The position numbers and the translations under genes are program-made. Shown piece after piece: positions 44,243 to 55,560 of a DNA stretch of 64,000 nt. The notes below the pieces were generated by a model that was not told the origin of the DNA, made no database searches, and saw only the letters and a program-made list of their open reading frames with translations. Source of the DNA: Voacanga thouarsii (Eukaryota > Streptophyta > Magnoliopsida > Gentianales > Apocynaceae); the NCBI GenBank assembly GCA_026120185.1, contig JANUWF010003377.1, positions 2,739,001 to 2,803,000 on the forward strand. The letters are read 5' to 3'. Numbering within the stretch: the stretch's first letter is position 1; the number at the start of each line of letters is the position of its first letter.

Positions 44243-45168
44243 TGCGTGAGGGAGAGAGAAAAGCTAGGGAGAGTTAGGGTTTTCTTTTTCCAGGAGTCTT
44301 GTTTATTGTTAGCCAAACCTAGGTCTCCAATTTCTAATAACGATATCCCCCGGGATATCTTATTTCAAACACTTGGATGTTATCAAGAGAATAGGTTTAG
44401 CTTAACTTTAAACTTATCTGATTCGTATTTGAAAAAACCCTACAGTCCAAACTATTGGGCTAAAATAATACTTATTATTTTTTTGGGACCCAAAAGGTCC
44501 AAAATAATAAACATTAATTATTTATTTCCTAGGTTTATAGAAATAACCCAATAAATAATTAAAGAGACCAAATAAACCAAAATAATTAAACTTCAATTAT
44601 TTATTTCTTAGGCATATATAAATAACCCAATAAATAATTAAACATTAATTATTTCCCTCTAGTTTAAGCCCAGGTTAATTTTCTAATTATTCAAACTGGA
44701 CTTAGGCCCTGAACAAATAATTAACGAATTAAACCAGATAATTAATTTCTCTCAACTCCTATTTTTTATTTTATTTATTTATTTATTTATTTTATTTCAG
44801 TCTAATAATAAATTAGACTTCCTGAATAAAATAAAACAAAATAAAATAAAATCCTCATTAATTGAGACCAATTCCTCAACCCAAAATTAATTAGGACTTA
44901 CGGGCTATTCCGAGGACCGAAAAGACACATCGTCTTGGCTGCTAAAATGACCAAAATACCCCTACTATATAAATAGCGGTATTTTGCATTTTAAATATTT
45001 CCTAATATCACCATAAGGAAATATTAACCCTAAGGACAATACTGCGTTAGCAAAGTCTCCGACCTACAGGTGAAATGACTAAAATACCCCTCTACACATC
45101 GTCGTACATTTAGAGAGGAAAAAATGTACTAACACTCCTATAAATGACATCTGCCATCCTTAGGCTTC
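43768..45168 (-). mobile_element. Truncated copia-type LTR, inverted
   Basis: The right half (44.88-45.17 kb) is the reverse complement of the middle of the copia LTRs (for example CCTACAGGTGAAATGACTAAAATACC). The left part (U5 side) differs from the other LTRs. The LTR's first 700 or so bases are missing at the right edge, where it joins C1 coat-protein sequence sharing the bases TTC. The left edge TGATGG could be the true LTR end. Confidence 0.7.
44150..44238. repeat. (GA)n microsatellite
   Basis: An almost pure GA run of nearly 90 bases inside the truncated LTR. Confidence 0.95.
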
Positions 45169-45971
45169 ACTTAACTTGTGTTATCCTTTTGCAAAGGTAT
45201 CGGGCTGTACCAGGATTATTAGTATCTATTAACTTTTTACCCCAAGGATAATGTATCTTAGAAAAGAATAATGGCAAATAACTTTGTATTTAATCAACAC
45301 AATTATAAATATAATAATAATCTTGGAAAACACAAATATATTTGTCTATTTCACAAATATCACATAATTGCAATCTTAGTAAAGCAATCATTGATTTATT
45401 TATCATAGCAGGGTCTTTTACAAAACTCCGACAAATTCTAATCTTAAGGCTTCAGTGCCTCAGGATATCAACTTTGCTATGTTGTCATCAATATCAAATA
45501 TCTGAGCTTTTTTGTGGCCTCATCTAAATTTTTCCAAAATCGTAGTGTACTATTGACTAGACTTCTTTCCAAAAAATGTTTAGCGGTAGCGTAATCCATT
45601 TTGTTTACTAAAATAGGAATTCTTAAAGCAGTATCCCACTTATCTATAGCTTCTTTAGTATTACTAATGCAATCAAGATTTAAGTAAATTCCAAAAGAAT
45701 TTGTTGGTTCATTCCTCATTGATCCTAATGGAGTATAATCTTCACTTGGTCTAGTGTATGGATTGATTCTAGAATATCCTTTTGTAGGTTTATCAAATCC
45801 TGGATTTGTACTTGTACTTGGTACATCCGAAATATTTGGATTCCATTCAGTTTTTATAACTTGATTTGGTTTAATATTTATAAAATTATTACCTAGTAAA
45901 TTTAAATCTCTGATTTGAACAATCAAATTATCTATATTTTGATTTTTAGATTCCCAATCTGAATTTACCAT
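45169..45971 (-). pseudogene. C1 coat protein, C-terminus missing
   Basis: The open frame from 45971 (MVNSDWESKNQNIDNLIVQI) continues to about 45480 and, after a frameshift, on to 45175. Motifs shared with C2 are SDVPSTSTNPGFDKPTKGY, YLNLDCISNTKEA.DKW, ILVNKMDYATAKHFLERSLV and later RRLFFSKI-type sequence. The C-terminal zinc knuckle seen in C2 is lost to the LTR. I call it CP from size, position before a CCHC knuckle and the overall pattern. Confidence 0.55.
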
Positions 45972-46026
45972 TTCAGGTTGGTTCCTTTATACCCTTTTGG
46001 TATAGTTAGCTTACTAATATGTGAAG

Positions 46027-46257
46027 CTATCGTATGTTTTTAGATTTTGGTTTATCTTTTTCTTTTAAAAGTAATTTTAACTTATCTAATTCATATAATA
46101 TATTTTTCCCAAAATATTTTATCATTTTTTGTATTTCAATTAGATTTTTATCTATTGGTAAAGGATTTTCCTTTTCTACTAAATTTTTATACTCTAGTTG
46201 AGCTTTCTCTTTTGTCTTTTCCATTTTGTAGCTAGGTTGAACATTCTTCTTCAGCAT
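46027..46257 (-). CDS. C1 small ORF before the CP, Lys-rich helical
   Basis: 76 residues, highly charged (KEKAQLEYKNLVEKENPLPI), probably helical. The same segment follows the CEEC ORF in C2 (54088-54340). It probably forms one unit with the CP or the small ORF upstream. Unknown function. Confidence 0.45.
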   Translation of the reverse strand: MLKKNVQPSYKMEKTKEKAQLEYKNLVEKENPLPIDKNLIEIQKMIKYFGKNILYELDKLKLLLKEKDKPKSKNIR

Positions 46258-46280
46258 TTTCTAGGAGGAGAAGAATTTCT

Positions 46281-46472
46281 CTATAATGTATGCAGAATTA
46301 TACTTTCTTCTAACAGTTCTTGAACAATTCTTATTGATATCGAATGTGTATAATTTATTCTTGAATAATCTAAAAGACATTTATAATGATCAACATGTTC
46401 TTTTGGAGATTTAACCTTAAAATCTATTTCATCTATTTTTGCTAAAATTCGATTGCATTCTTCACAACTCAT
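46281..46472 (-). CDS. C1 small ORF with CEEC motif
   Basis: 63 residues starting MSCEECNRILAKIDEIDFKV; helical, with RIVQELLEESI. The C2 homologue runs to 104 residues, so this copy is shortened by a stop. It may be the type C equivalent of a virion-associated small ORF, by position only. Confidence 0.5.
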   Translation of the reverse strand: MSCEECNRILAKIDEIDFKVKSPKEHVDHYKCLLDYSRINYTHSISIRIVQELLEESIILHTL

Positions 46473-46497
46473 GATATCTATTCTAATGTTCTTGTAG

Positions 46498-46698
46498 TTA
46501 AGATTCCATTTTCCTGTTCATCTTAGCCAAATAATCTACTTGTTTATGTCTTTCACCATATAATTTTCTTGTTTTTCTTAGAACACTTGTATCCATGCTA
46601 GCTACAGCTAATCCACCAAATATTTTATCTATTCTACTTAATGATTCTCTTAAAATTTGTAGGTGACTAGCAAGTCTATCTATATGTTCTAGAGACAT
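46498..46698 (-). CDS. C1 small ORF, helical
   Basis: 66 residues, MSLEHIDRLASHLQILRESL, rich in Leu and Arg, probably helical. In C2 (53563) it is preserved to the same motif. Its end lies close to the CEEC ORF. Unknown function. Confidence 0.5.
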   Translation of the reverse strand: MSLEHIDRLASHLQILRESLSRIDKIFGGLAVASMDTSVLRKTRKLYGERHKQVDYLAKMNRKMES

Positions 46699-46749
46699 CT
46701 GACAATAAACACAACTTTGTGGGAATTCTATTAAGCTGAGCTATATCCC

Positions 46750-46979
46750 TAATGTGAGTCATCAACATAATTATCATTATAAAATCTTATAGGTATGTCT
46801 TGTTTATCCCATTCATGAGAATATCTATTTTCAAATTCAGTAAAATCTTCATCGAAAATATTTTCATATATAGAATCCAATATTTTGATATCTAAATCTA
46901 TAGCTTCTGTAGTTTCTATAATTGTAATTTGGGTGTTTTTTAATTCTATCAAGGCTCTGATACCATTTTGGGTGGTCAT
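46750..46979 (-). CDS. C1 first ORF, spanning the primer-binding site
   Basis: 76 residues, acidic (DIKILDSIYENIFDEDFTEF). Codons 5-9 read through the tRNA primer site (46953-46965). C2 keeps the same frame after the site, but its upstream ATG is absent there. It could be the N-terminal ORF of type C, or an extension of it created by a chance ATG in C1. Confidence 0.45.
46953..46965 (-). other. C1 primer-binding site
   Basis: GGCTCTGATACCA, reverse complement of TGGTATCAGAGCC, a perfect initiator-Met match. Confidence 0.8.
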
Positions 46980-47720
46980 ATATTATTGATTCAAAATCAA
47001 AATATTACGCAGCATGTTATCTTGCACAATTATGATAATACTAATACGGACAGATATGGAATAACAACAAATAGAAATCATGTGTAATAATTTGTTTGGT
47101 AGTAACAAACATCAAGAACAATTATCATAACAAGGTTTTTCATAATTAAAAATAATAAGGGTCCAACATGCTTTCGTACCATTCAATCCGTTTTGACCAC
47201 AATGTTTCTGGGTATTTTCTGAGACTTTTACCGAGGGTTTCTGTGCCAACCTTTGTCAAGGTAACTTCCTTTAGAACTCCTTTAGAAACACGTATCACAA
47301 CTTTATTTTGTTTCCTACCTCAAAGCATAAGGATCAAAGATGAAGAACTAGTGGTTGATTATTCTTTCTAAAGAGGAAAAACACTATAATGAGAATAGTT
47401 CATATGTTTGTAATAAGCAAACTTTATAGTTTATTTCATAGTTCAAAGAAGAGTACATGGATAGAAGAGGAGGAGTTTTCATGTGTCCTCCATTTGATAC
47501 AAGCTTAGGCATTGATAACTGAAAACGGATTTCAAATCCGGACTTCATACTTTCTACAAACTATTTGAACAACATTATTCACATACATAATTGAGTTACT
47601 TTATTAAATGTTCACAGGAACCTTATCTTGTGACTTTAAGTCAACATCTGCTTTATCACCTTTGGCTTTATTATCTGCTTTATCACCTTTGGTTTTATCT
47701 AATTCAATCAACAGCTGTTT
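46980..47720 (-). promoter_or_regulatory. C1 intergenic region and leader
   Basis: Non-coding. Aligns with 43380-43767 and 52573-53296. AATAAA in minus orientation near 47440. The TATA box present in C2 is changed here (ATCAATGCC in place of TATAAATAG), so promoter activity is doubtful. The part next to the primer site (46990-47110) is the unit triplicated in C3. Confidence 0.6.
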
Positions 47721-47721
47721 A

Positions 47722-48834
47722 GTAGCTATTGGTGTTATAAGTACCATTTAGTGCGGATGCTTTTCTTTTGAGTGGAGAACACGCTGGACATATTCCCTTA
47801 TCATATTTTTGAAAGTGACAAAAACGTTCCTGGGCCTGTGTCGAAAGAAGATTTCCATTATCGATCATTTTTATCTTCTGATTGAGATACATCTCTTCAA
47901 CTGGTGGAGTATGTTTTGTAGGTGCGATTAGTACGGATGAATACATTATTTTTCCTCCATAAGTGTGGAATCCTCTTTTGAAGCATGCTTCCATGCTGCT
48001 ATGACTACTTTCATGCCAAGAGCACGCCTGTAGTTTATATTTGATTCTTTAAACTTGTCAAATTCTTTTTTGAATGTTCTGTAAAGAAAAGATAGAAAAA
48101 GCTTATGCTTTTCCTATTTACATCATATGAAAGCTGGATATCTTTCTTGCTATTAGAAGTCTGGTCCTACAGATAAAAACTTTAAAGCCAGTGTATCTTT
48201 AGGAGTAATGTTAGGTTATGAATATAGCAATCCTTAACCCCACCTTGTATCCACTGTGGTAGTAGACTAATCCCTGGAAAGTGAGGTAATCACATATATA
48301 TGGAGTTTATTGCTCTAAAGTCATACCAGTAGCGAATCTCCTTTGGAGAAGAATCTTATAGGTAATTAATTCTAGGGTAAATGTTAGAAAAATCGACATA
48401 TCGTGTATCTGTATTTCAGAGAAAGTATAATTCTCTCATAATCAAATATTGATGTTCCTCTGGTGAAACTATCTCTACATTTCTCTTTTCACTAGAGAGT
48501 TTAATCCCTATTTGGGGCATTAGTGAAAGAGGGGTATCAGCAGGTTTAGGACTGTCTCACTTGGAATAGTGTTCCATATCGTCAAAAGAGGATGTATCAA
48601 CTTTTTAAAATTTAATTTGTTGTAATAATTTCCTCATCCTTTTTTTGCATCAAATTAGTTTCCTAATTTTGCTTCAATCAACGTGTACTCTGAGATAAGC
48701 AATTCTGCTGTTTCTTTGGAAGTGCTTCAAAGGTTAGCAATATCAATAATTTCTGAAGTATTCTTTTCTATTGAATGTACCTGATTTGCCATGGCGTCAA
48801 TTGCATCAATCAACTATTTTGCAAATTCTGCCAT
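47722..48834 (-). pseudogene. C1 downstream ORF of type C, unknown function
   Basis: Starts at the ATG 48834-48832 (MAEFAK-like), overlapping the RNase H end, and ends at about 47722, a span near 370 codons. The C-terminal 91 residues are open: MEACFKRGFHTYGGKIMYSS, IKMIDNGNL, CHFQKYDKGICPAC. The N-terminal part reads like a coiled coil (QVHSIEKNTSEII). Three copies share it, so it is a real gene of the virus, but I recognise no family. By place it corresponds to the last ORF of tungro-like or florendo-like viruses. Confidence 0.55.
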
Positions 48835-50230
48835 CTTCAGTCAGAAAACTTGCTAAGACATTTTTATCAGTTTTGATAATTTCAATATCAAGTAAGTATT
48901 CAACTAATAATGTTTGCCATCGAATATACCGTTTATACTCTATTTTGAAGGTAAGCTACTATGAATAAATGCTTTAACCTGAGTATTATCAGTGCGTAAA
49001 AGAAATTTCTTTGGTAATAAAAAGCAATATAATTTCTGACAACTTTTTATTACTGCTGAAAGTTCTTTTTCATTGATATGATAGCATTGTTGGGTATCGT
49101 TAAAGGTACCCGAACAATATCTACATCATAATTCACCTATCTTTTCATGTTGAGAATTATAATCTTATCTTTTTGAGTACTCCACTCCATCCATATTCTG
49201 ATGCATCTATTTTTAAAACTAACTTATTTATATCTTTAGGTAACTTTAATATAGGCAAATCTTGACATATCTTTTTTACATGTTTAACCTAATCTTCTAA
49301 ATATTGAGAAAGTGCAAAGATTTTATCTTTCTTTAATAATTCTTGAAATGATTTTCTTAATGCCGCTAGAATATCAATAAAATCTTAGGCATATTTAAGA
49401 ATTCAAAGAAAAATTTGTACTTTTTTTTATCGACTAACTTATCAGGAAATCCTGAAATCTTTTCTAAAGTATAGCTTTGTAACTAGATTCTAGTACCATG
49501 TATTTGCATTCCTAGGAATTCTATTTCCTCTTGAGCAACTTTTGCCTTTTTCTCAAACAAACCTAATCCATGTTTTATAAAAAAATCTACAGAAAAATCT
49601 AAATGTTTTAGATGCTCAGCAACTATATCAAATAGAATGAGAATATCTTCTATATAAACAAAAATAAAACTATAAGCTCTAAAGATATTATCCATTTTTT
49701 GTTGAAATATCTATGGGGCATTCTTTAAACCAAAAGGCATAACCAACCATTCATACTAACCTTGTGGAGTTGAGAATGTGGTATAATGAATACTATCTGG
49801 ATGTATTTTTATCTGGTAAAATCCATTCTTACATTCGAATTTCAAAAATACCTTCTTGTTACTTGTCCAATTAATATCCATCAAAGACTATATTATCATT
49901 CATCCTTTTATAGTTGATCACCATTCTTGCCTTATTCATGACTATCTCAGCATGATTCCTAACAATAAAAGTACGAGAACTATGCGTAGATTTAGTAGCA
50001 CGAATCAACTTTAAATCTAATAATTCTTGTATTTGTTTCCGCATTTCATCTTGATCGGTGGGATTATATGTTATTCGGTGAATGCAGATTATCTTATCTT
50101 TGTCTTTCATTTCTAATGAAGCTATTAACTGGTCTTTGTTCCAGAATTACAATAGGGTTTCTGTATAGCAATGTTTTAACTTATTTACAATATATCCCAT
50201 GGAGGCTTGTAGCTTATCTAACAATATTTT
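48832..50230 (-). pseudogene. C1 reverse transcriptase and RNase H
   Basis: Minus strand: NKARMVINYKRMNDN near 49930, KFECKNGFYQIKIHPDS, YEWLVMPFGLKNAP, then FVYIEDILILF near 49640 where the YIDD box has Glu for the first Asp, FLGMQIHGTRI, and RNase H IDASEYGWSGVLKK near 49190 and HINEKELSAVIKSCQKLY near 49060. Stops and frameshifts separate the parts. Confidence 0.75.
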
Positions 50231-50820
50231 ATATTGTAACAACGGTGCTCCTTTCAAAAAAATTGGGTTAGCAATATAACCCAATCTTCCACGCTGGGCT
50301 GTGCGAGGGTGAAAAAGAATTAGATAAGACTTAGCATAAGCCTTTTAAAGGCTTTTGATAGATATCAAATAATGACGAGGGGTCTTAAAAATAATCTGAT
50401 GTAAAGGAGTATCAAAGATAACTTTGTAGAATAATTGTAAGAAATTATTCCCAAGTAAAACATCTATACCAGTATTATAGAAATAAAACGATGGACATTT
50501 AATTAAAAAGGATCTAAGCAAAATAATATGGCGTTCTATTCCTTTATCAATTTCAATGGTATGATTGGAAATATTGTTACCTTTTTATGGTTTTCAGGGT
50601 TTGATGATATTGAGTGGGAAAACCCTCAGGTCGACACAAGCAAGATCCTAAACCACTATCAACATATGTAGCAAAATATTCTGCTTTATAATCAGGATAG
50701 GTAAGTCCAATAGGTATATAAATACTATATAGACTAGTCATCAAGGTATATATATCAGCTTTCCATTATAGGTTATCTTCAAACTCTAAGAGGTGCTCTG
50801 ATGTGGCTTTACCAGTTCCA
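50231..50820 (-). pseudogene. C1 second retropepsin-like domain
   Basis: Corresponds to C3 58091-58650. Around 50650-50700 the minus strand reads YFATYVDSG (DSG active site), and near 50450 TGIDVLLGNNFLQLF, which fits the ILLG.NFL motif of retropepsins. Frameshifted. It lies between the first protease-like domain and RT. Confidence 0.6.
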
Positions 50821-51140
50821 AAATGGTATTGCCTAACATTTTTTCTAATGTATGATTGAAACCTTCTTTTTCAATGAGTAATCTAATAGCAATTGTTTCT
50901 TTACTAAATCAAAGTGTAGTTTCTATAGCTTCATCTATCTCATGTATTTCACCATTAAATTTTGTATATTGGTGAGTATCTTGCAATTTATGCCTTTGTA
51001 ATTTGGTACATAGAGAACTACTAATGTAATTTCCATTCGCACCTGTATTTATCAAAATATTTACTAGAGTAAATTGTATACCATCATAATATTCTCCTTC
51101 AATCTTATAATTTCTTAAAAGTCTTATCTCTTTCAATAAC
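50821..51140 (-). pseudogene. C1 first retropepsin-like domain
   Basis: An open stretch of 75 residues from 51136 reads LVNILINTGANGNYISSSLC. The active-site position has NTGA, whereas C3 has DTGA, so this copy lost the catalytic Asp. It ends EAIETTLRFS.ETIAIRLL and, after a stop, LEIMLGN-like sequence, giving both halves of a retropepsin fold. Confidence 0.6.
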
Positions 51141-51345
51141 TAGAAACTCTGGCAAGTGTAAAAGATAATCTAGGTGGTACTTGATTTAATAATATGAAAG
51201 GTTTTTGTTATAAATCTAGATTTAAAGGAATTGTTTCTAATTCCTGAATCTTAGGTAAACTAGGAAATTGTATCTGGCTATTCTATCTTTAATTACAAAA
51301 CACTCAAAATGATGAGTACTAGAACTCACATTCAAAATCATAATT
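51141..51345 (-). pseudogene. C1 movement-protein tail and linker
   Basis: The minus strand reads STHHFECFVIKD (C3: NTHHSKNFVIKD) and IPLNLDL, QVPPRLSFT. This is the edge of C1; beyond 51345 about 30 bases are unrecognised. Confidence 0.55.
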
Positions 51346-51379
51346 GCACCCACAAAACATAGTCCACTACCTGCAGAGA

Positions 51380-51644
51380 ATTATTGAATCAGAAGATAAA
51401 AATGATCGATAATGGAAATCTTCATTCGAGCCCACAGGCCCAGGAATATTTTTGTCACTTTTGACAACATGATAGGGAACATAGCGGGTGGTCGGGTATT
51501 GCAGATTCAAAATCGAGATACTACGTAGCATGTTATCATGCACAATTATGATAATACTAATATCGATAGATATGGAATAGCAGTAAATAGAAATCATATG
51601 TAATAATTTTCTTGCTAGTAACAAACATCAAGAAGAATTATGAA
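51380..51644. other. Junction mosaic of type C pieces
   Basis: 51380-51483 is a plus-strand piece of the downstream ORF (KIKMIDNGNLHSSPQAQE). 51484-51644 is a minus-strand leader piece matching 46970-47130. Together they separate C1(-) and C2(+). Confidence 0.6.
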
Positions 51645-52572
51645 AACTAATAAAAATGTCTTAGTAGATTTTTTTATTCGAGCTGCCAGAATTTGCAAAA
51701 CAGTTGATTAAGGATTTTAACCCCACGGCAAAGCAGGTACATTTGATAGAAAAGAATACTGCAGAAATTATTGATATTGCTAACTTTTCAAGCACTTTAA
51801 AAGAAATAACAGAATTGCTTATCTTAGAGTGCTCATTGATTCAAGCAAAATTACGAAACTATTTTGATGCAGAAAAAAAGATAAGAAAATTATTACAACA
51901 AATTGAATTTTAAAAAGTTGATACGTCCTCTTTTGACAATATGGAACACTGTTCCAAGCGAGACAGTCCTAAACCTACTGATACCCTTCTTTCATTAAGG
52001 CCCCAAGCAAGGATTAAACTCTCTAGTGGAAAGAGAAATGTAGTTATGGTTCCACCAGGGGAACATTAGTATTTGATTATGAGAGAATTATACTCTCTCC
52101 GAAATACAAATACACAATATGTTAATTTTTTTGGCATTTATCCCAGAATTAATTACCAACAAGATTCTTCTCCAATGGAGATTCACTACTGATATGATTT
52201 TGGAGCATTAAACTACATATATCTATGATTACCTCACTTTCTAGAGATTAGGCTACTACCACAATGGATACAGGATGGGCTTAACGATTGCTATATTCAT
52301 AACCCAACATTTACTCCTAAAGATACACTGGTTTTAAAGTTTTTATCTATTGGACCAGACTTCTACTATTAAATCATACTTAACCAGCTGCAGCAAAGTA
52401 TCTCAGTCAGAAGATAAAAATGATCGATAATGGAAATCTTCGTTTGAGCCCAAAGGACCAGGAATGTTTTTGTCACTTTCAACAACTTGATAAGGGAACA
52501 TGTCCAGTGTGTGCTCCACTCAAAGGAAAAGTATCAGCACTAAAAGATGCTTCTGACACCGATAGCGACTAA
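51645..52572 (+). pseudogene. C2 downstream ORF of type C
   Basis: Begins with the last RNase H residues (KNVLVDFF-like), then LPEFAKQLIKDFNPTAKQVH where the start ATG has become CTG (near 51684). Open to 51913, broken later. Motifs shared with C1 and C3: FFGIYPRINY, HNPTFTPKDTLVLKFLS, KMLLTPIATKEPLIQADDKA. An internal deletion near 52385 removes the GGKIMYSS segment. Confidence 0.55.
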
Positions 52573-53296
52573 AGAGCCATTGATTCAAGCAGATGATAAA
52601 GCTAAACGTGATAGGGCAGATGTTGACTTAAAGTCAAAAGATAAGGTTCTCGTGAACCTTTAATAAAGTAGCTCAATTATGTATTTCAATAAATGTTATT
52701 CAAATAGTTTGAAGTCCTTATTAGAAATTATTTCTCAGTTAGTATAAATAGCAAAGCTTGTATCAAATGGAGGACACACGAAAAACTCCTTATTTTCTCT
52801 CTATGTATTCTTCCTCTACACTATGAAATAAACTTCTAAGTTTGCTTACTACAAACATCTGAACTCTTCTCATTGCAGTGTTTTTCCTTTTTACAAAGAA
52901 TAACTAACCACTAGTTCTTTATCTTTGATCCTTACGCTTTGAGGTAGGAAATGAAACAAAGCTATGCTACATGTTTCTGAAGGAGTTCTAAGGGAAGTTA
53001 CCTTGATAAAGGTTAGGGCTGAAACACTCCATAAAAGTCTAAGAAAATACTCAAAAACATTGTGGTCAAAACGGATTGAAAGGTACGGAAGCATGTTGGA
53101 TCCTTATTCTTTTTAATTATGAAAAACCTTGTCATGATAATTGTTCTTGATGTTTGATACTAGCAAACAAATTATTACACATGATTTCTATTTACTGCTA
53201 TTCCATATATGTCGATATTAGTATCATCATAATTGTGCAAGATAACATGCTGCGTAATATCTCGATTTTGAATCGACAATATCCAACCACCCAAAA
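52573..53296 (+). promoter_or_regulatory. C2 intergenic region, promoter and leader
   Basis: TATAAATAG at 52743-52751, with GGAGGACACACG about 25 bases downstream, a good place for the RNA start. AATAAA at 52827-52832. A 460-base leader runs to the primer site. The GATAAAGC- and TTGACTTAAAGTCAA-like elements upstream (52.60-52.64 kb) are shared by all type C copies. Confidence 0.7.
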
Positions 53297-53309
53297 TGGT
53301 ATCAGAGCC
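53297..53309 (+). other. C2 primer-binding site
   Basis: TGGTATCAGAGCC, a perfect initiator-Met complement, in the same context as the C1 site (CACCCAAAA upstream, TTGATAGAATT downstream). Confidence 0.85.
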
Positions 53310-53531
53310 TTGATAGAATTATAAAACATCGAGCTTACAGTCATAGAAACTACAGATGCTATAGATTTAGATATCAGAATATTAGATCCTATCGATGAAA
53401 ATATTTTCGATAAATATTTTACTGAATTTGAAAATAGATATTCTTATGAATGGGATAACCAAGACATACCTATAAGATTTTATAATGATAATTATGTTGA
53501 TAACTCAAATTGGGGATATAACATAGCTTAA
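53310..53531 (+). pseudogene. C2 first ORF remnant
   Basis: Same frame as the C1 acidic ORF: DAIDLDIRILDPIDENIFDK, ending NWGYNIA and TAG. No ATG precedes it in this copy. One deletion relative to C1 near 53325. Confidence 0.5.
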
Positions 53532-53562
53532 TAGAATTCCCATAAAGTTGTGTTTATTGTCA

Positions 53563-53790
53563 GATGTCTATGGAACATATAGATAGACTTGCTAGTCACC
53601 TACAAATTTGAAGAGAATCGTTAAGTAGAATAGATAAAATATTTGGTAGATTAGCTATAGCTAGAATGGATGCAAGTGTTCTAAGAAAAACAAGAAAATT
53701 ATATGATGAAAGACATAAAAAAAGTAGATTATTTGGCTAAGATGAAGAGAAAAATGGAATCTGAACTACAAGAACATTATAATAAATATC
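53563..53790 (+). pseudogene. C2 small helical ORF
   Basis: MSMEHIDRLASHLQI then a TGA; the remaining sequence (RESLSRIDKIFGRLAIARMD) aligns with C1 46498-46698. An extra A near 53720 shifts the frame. Confidence 0.5.
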
Positions 53791-54105
53791 ATGAGTTGTG
53801 AAAAGTGCGATCGAATTTTGGCAGAAATAGATGGAATGGATTTTAAGGTTAAATGTTTAAAAGAACAAATTGATCATTATAAATTTCATTTAGATTATTC
53901 AAGAATAAATTATGCACATTTGATATCAATAAGAATTGTTCAAGAACTGTTAGAAGAAAGTATGATTCTGCATATGAGTGCTAGACAAGATCAAGTAAAG
54001 ATTCATAAATCTTTAACAAAACATTATAGAGAAATTAATCTCCTCCTAGGAAAAGATAAAGAAGAATGTTCAGCCCAGCTGCTAAATGGAAAAGATAAAG
54101 GATAA
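53791..54105 (+). CDS. C2 small ORF with CEKC motif
   Basis: An intact 104-residue frame, MSCEKCDRILAEIDGMDFKV to NGKDKG. Predicted mostly helical and charged, with CX2C at residues 3-6. Longer than the C1 copy, so probably near natural length. It lies between the helical ORF and the Lys-rich segment before the CP. Unknown function. Confidence 0.55.
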   Translation: MSCEKCDRILAEIDGMDFKVKCLKEQIDHYKFHLDYSRINYAHLISIRIVQELLEESMILHMSARQDQVKIHKSLTKHYREINLLLGKDKEECSAQLLNGKDKG

Positions 54106-54340
54106 AGCTCAACTAGAGTATAAAAATTTAGTAGAAAAGGAAAATCCTTTACCAATCAATAAAGGTCTAATTGAAATACAAAAAATGATAGAATATTTTG
54201 GGGAAAAGTTATTATATTAATTAGATAGTTAAAATTACTTTTAAAAGTAAAAGGTAAATCGAAAAAAATATCGAAACAAATGATAGCTTCACATATTAGT
54301 AAGCTAACTATACTAGAAGGGTATAAAGGAAACAACCTGA
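54088..54340 (+). pseudogene. C2 Lys-rich segment before the CP
   Basis: MEKIKDKAQLEYKNLVEKEN, then broken by stops near 54215. It overlaps the end of the CEKC ORF and ends just before the CP ATG at 54343. Confidence 0.45.
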
Positions 54341-54342
54341 AA

Positions 54343-55560
54343 TGGTAAATTCATATTTAGAATCAGAAAATCAAGATATAGATACTTTGATTACTCAAAT
54401 CGGAGATTTAAATTTACTAGATAATAACTTTATCAATATTAAACTAGAGTAAGTTATAAAAACTGAATATAATCCAAATATTTCAGATGTACCAAGTACA
54501 AGTACAAATCCTGGATTTGATAAACCTACAAAAGGATATGCTGGAATCAGTCCATATACTAGACCAAGTTAAGATTGTACTCCATTAGGATTAATGAGGA
54601 ATGAACCAATAAATCCTTTGGGAACTTACTTAAATCTTGATTGCATTAGCAATACTAAATAAGCTACAGATAAGTGGGAAACTACTTCAAGAATTGTTGT
54701 TTTAGTAAACAAGATGGATTATGCTACTGCTAGACATTTTTTGGAAAGAAGTCTAGTCAATGGTACGCTATGATTTTGGCAAAATTTAGATGATGCCACA
54801 AAAGCCCATATACTTGATACTGATGATAACATAGAAAATTTGATATCTCGAGCCATTGAAGCCTTAAGATTAGAATTTGTCGGAGAAGAAAGTTTTGTAA
54901 ATGACCTTGGTATGATAAATAAATACATGATTGCTTTACTAAGATTACAATTATGTGATATTTGTGAGATAGACAAATATATTTGTGTTTTCCAAGATTG
55001 TTATTATCTTATTTGTAATCGTGTTGATCGGATGCAAAGTTATTTGTCATTATTTTTTTCTAAGATACATGACCATTTGGGTTAAAAGTTAATAGTTACT
55101 TATAATTCTGGTACGGCTGATACCTTAGCAAAAAGGATCATGAATTTAAAAGATAAGTTAATTGAATGGTGTGTGGATGTCATCTTAGCAAAGATACCCT
55201 GTGGATTAAAGAAAAGAATATCTTTATGTTGTGATAATCCTAAAATGCCTTTAATGATTGGATGTGATAGTCCATTTTATTATAACAACATAAAAATAAA
55301 ATATAAAAAGAAAAAGAATTTTAAGAAATGATACTTTAAAAAGAGAAAGCCTAGATATTAAAAAAACGTGCATATAAAAAATCAATAAAACAAACATATA
55401 AAAGAAAGAAGAAGGTTACAAAACCAAGTGATTGTAAGTGCTCTTACTACCATGAGATTGGCCATTATGCCAATAGGTGCCCTAAAAAGTTTGATAAAAG
55501 TAAAAAGATTTTTGAAATAGATGAATATATCAACCATATGATTGAACAATGAGATTTTGT
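54343..55560 (+). pseudogene. C2 coat protein with zinc knuckle
   Basis: From MVNSYLESENQDIDTLITQI through SDVPSTSTNPGFDKPTKGY, FLERSLVNGTL, ISRAIEALRLEFVGEESF, RMQSYLSLFFSKI, TADTLAKRI, RISLCCDNPKMPLMIGCDSP, a Lys-rich tract, and a knuckle CKCSYYHEIGHYANRC (about 55437-55485, C..C-type with HX4C). Stops at several points; open frames remain at 54840-55085 and 55140-55331. Capsid identity is inferred from the basic tract plus knuckle order. Confidence 0.6.

Noticed and set aside
44080..44316. Minus-strand open frame rich in Ser-Leu repeats
   Set aside because: It is just the translation of the (GA)n microsatellite and flanking LTR sequence.
51367..51624. 85-residue minus-strand open frame
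   Set aside because: A chance fusion of an antisense piece of the type C downstream ORF with leader sequence.
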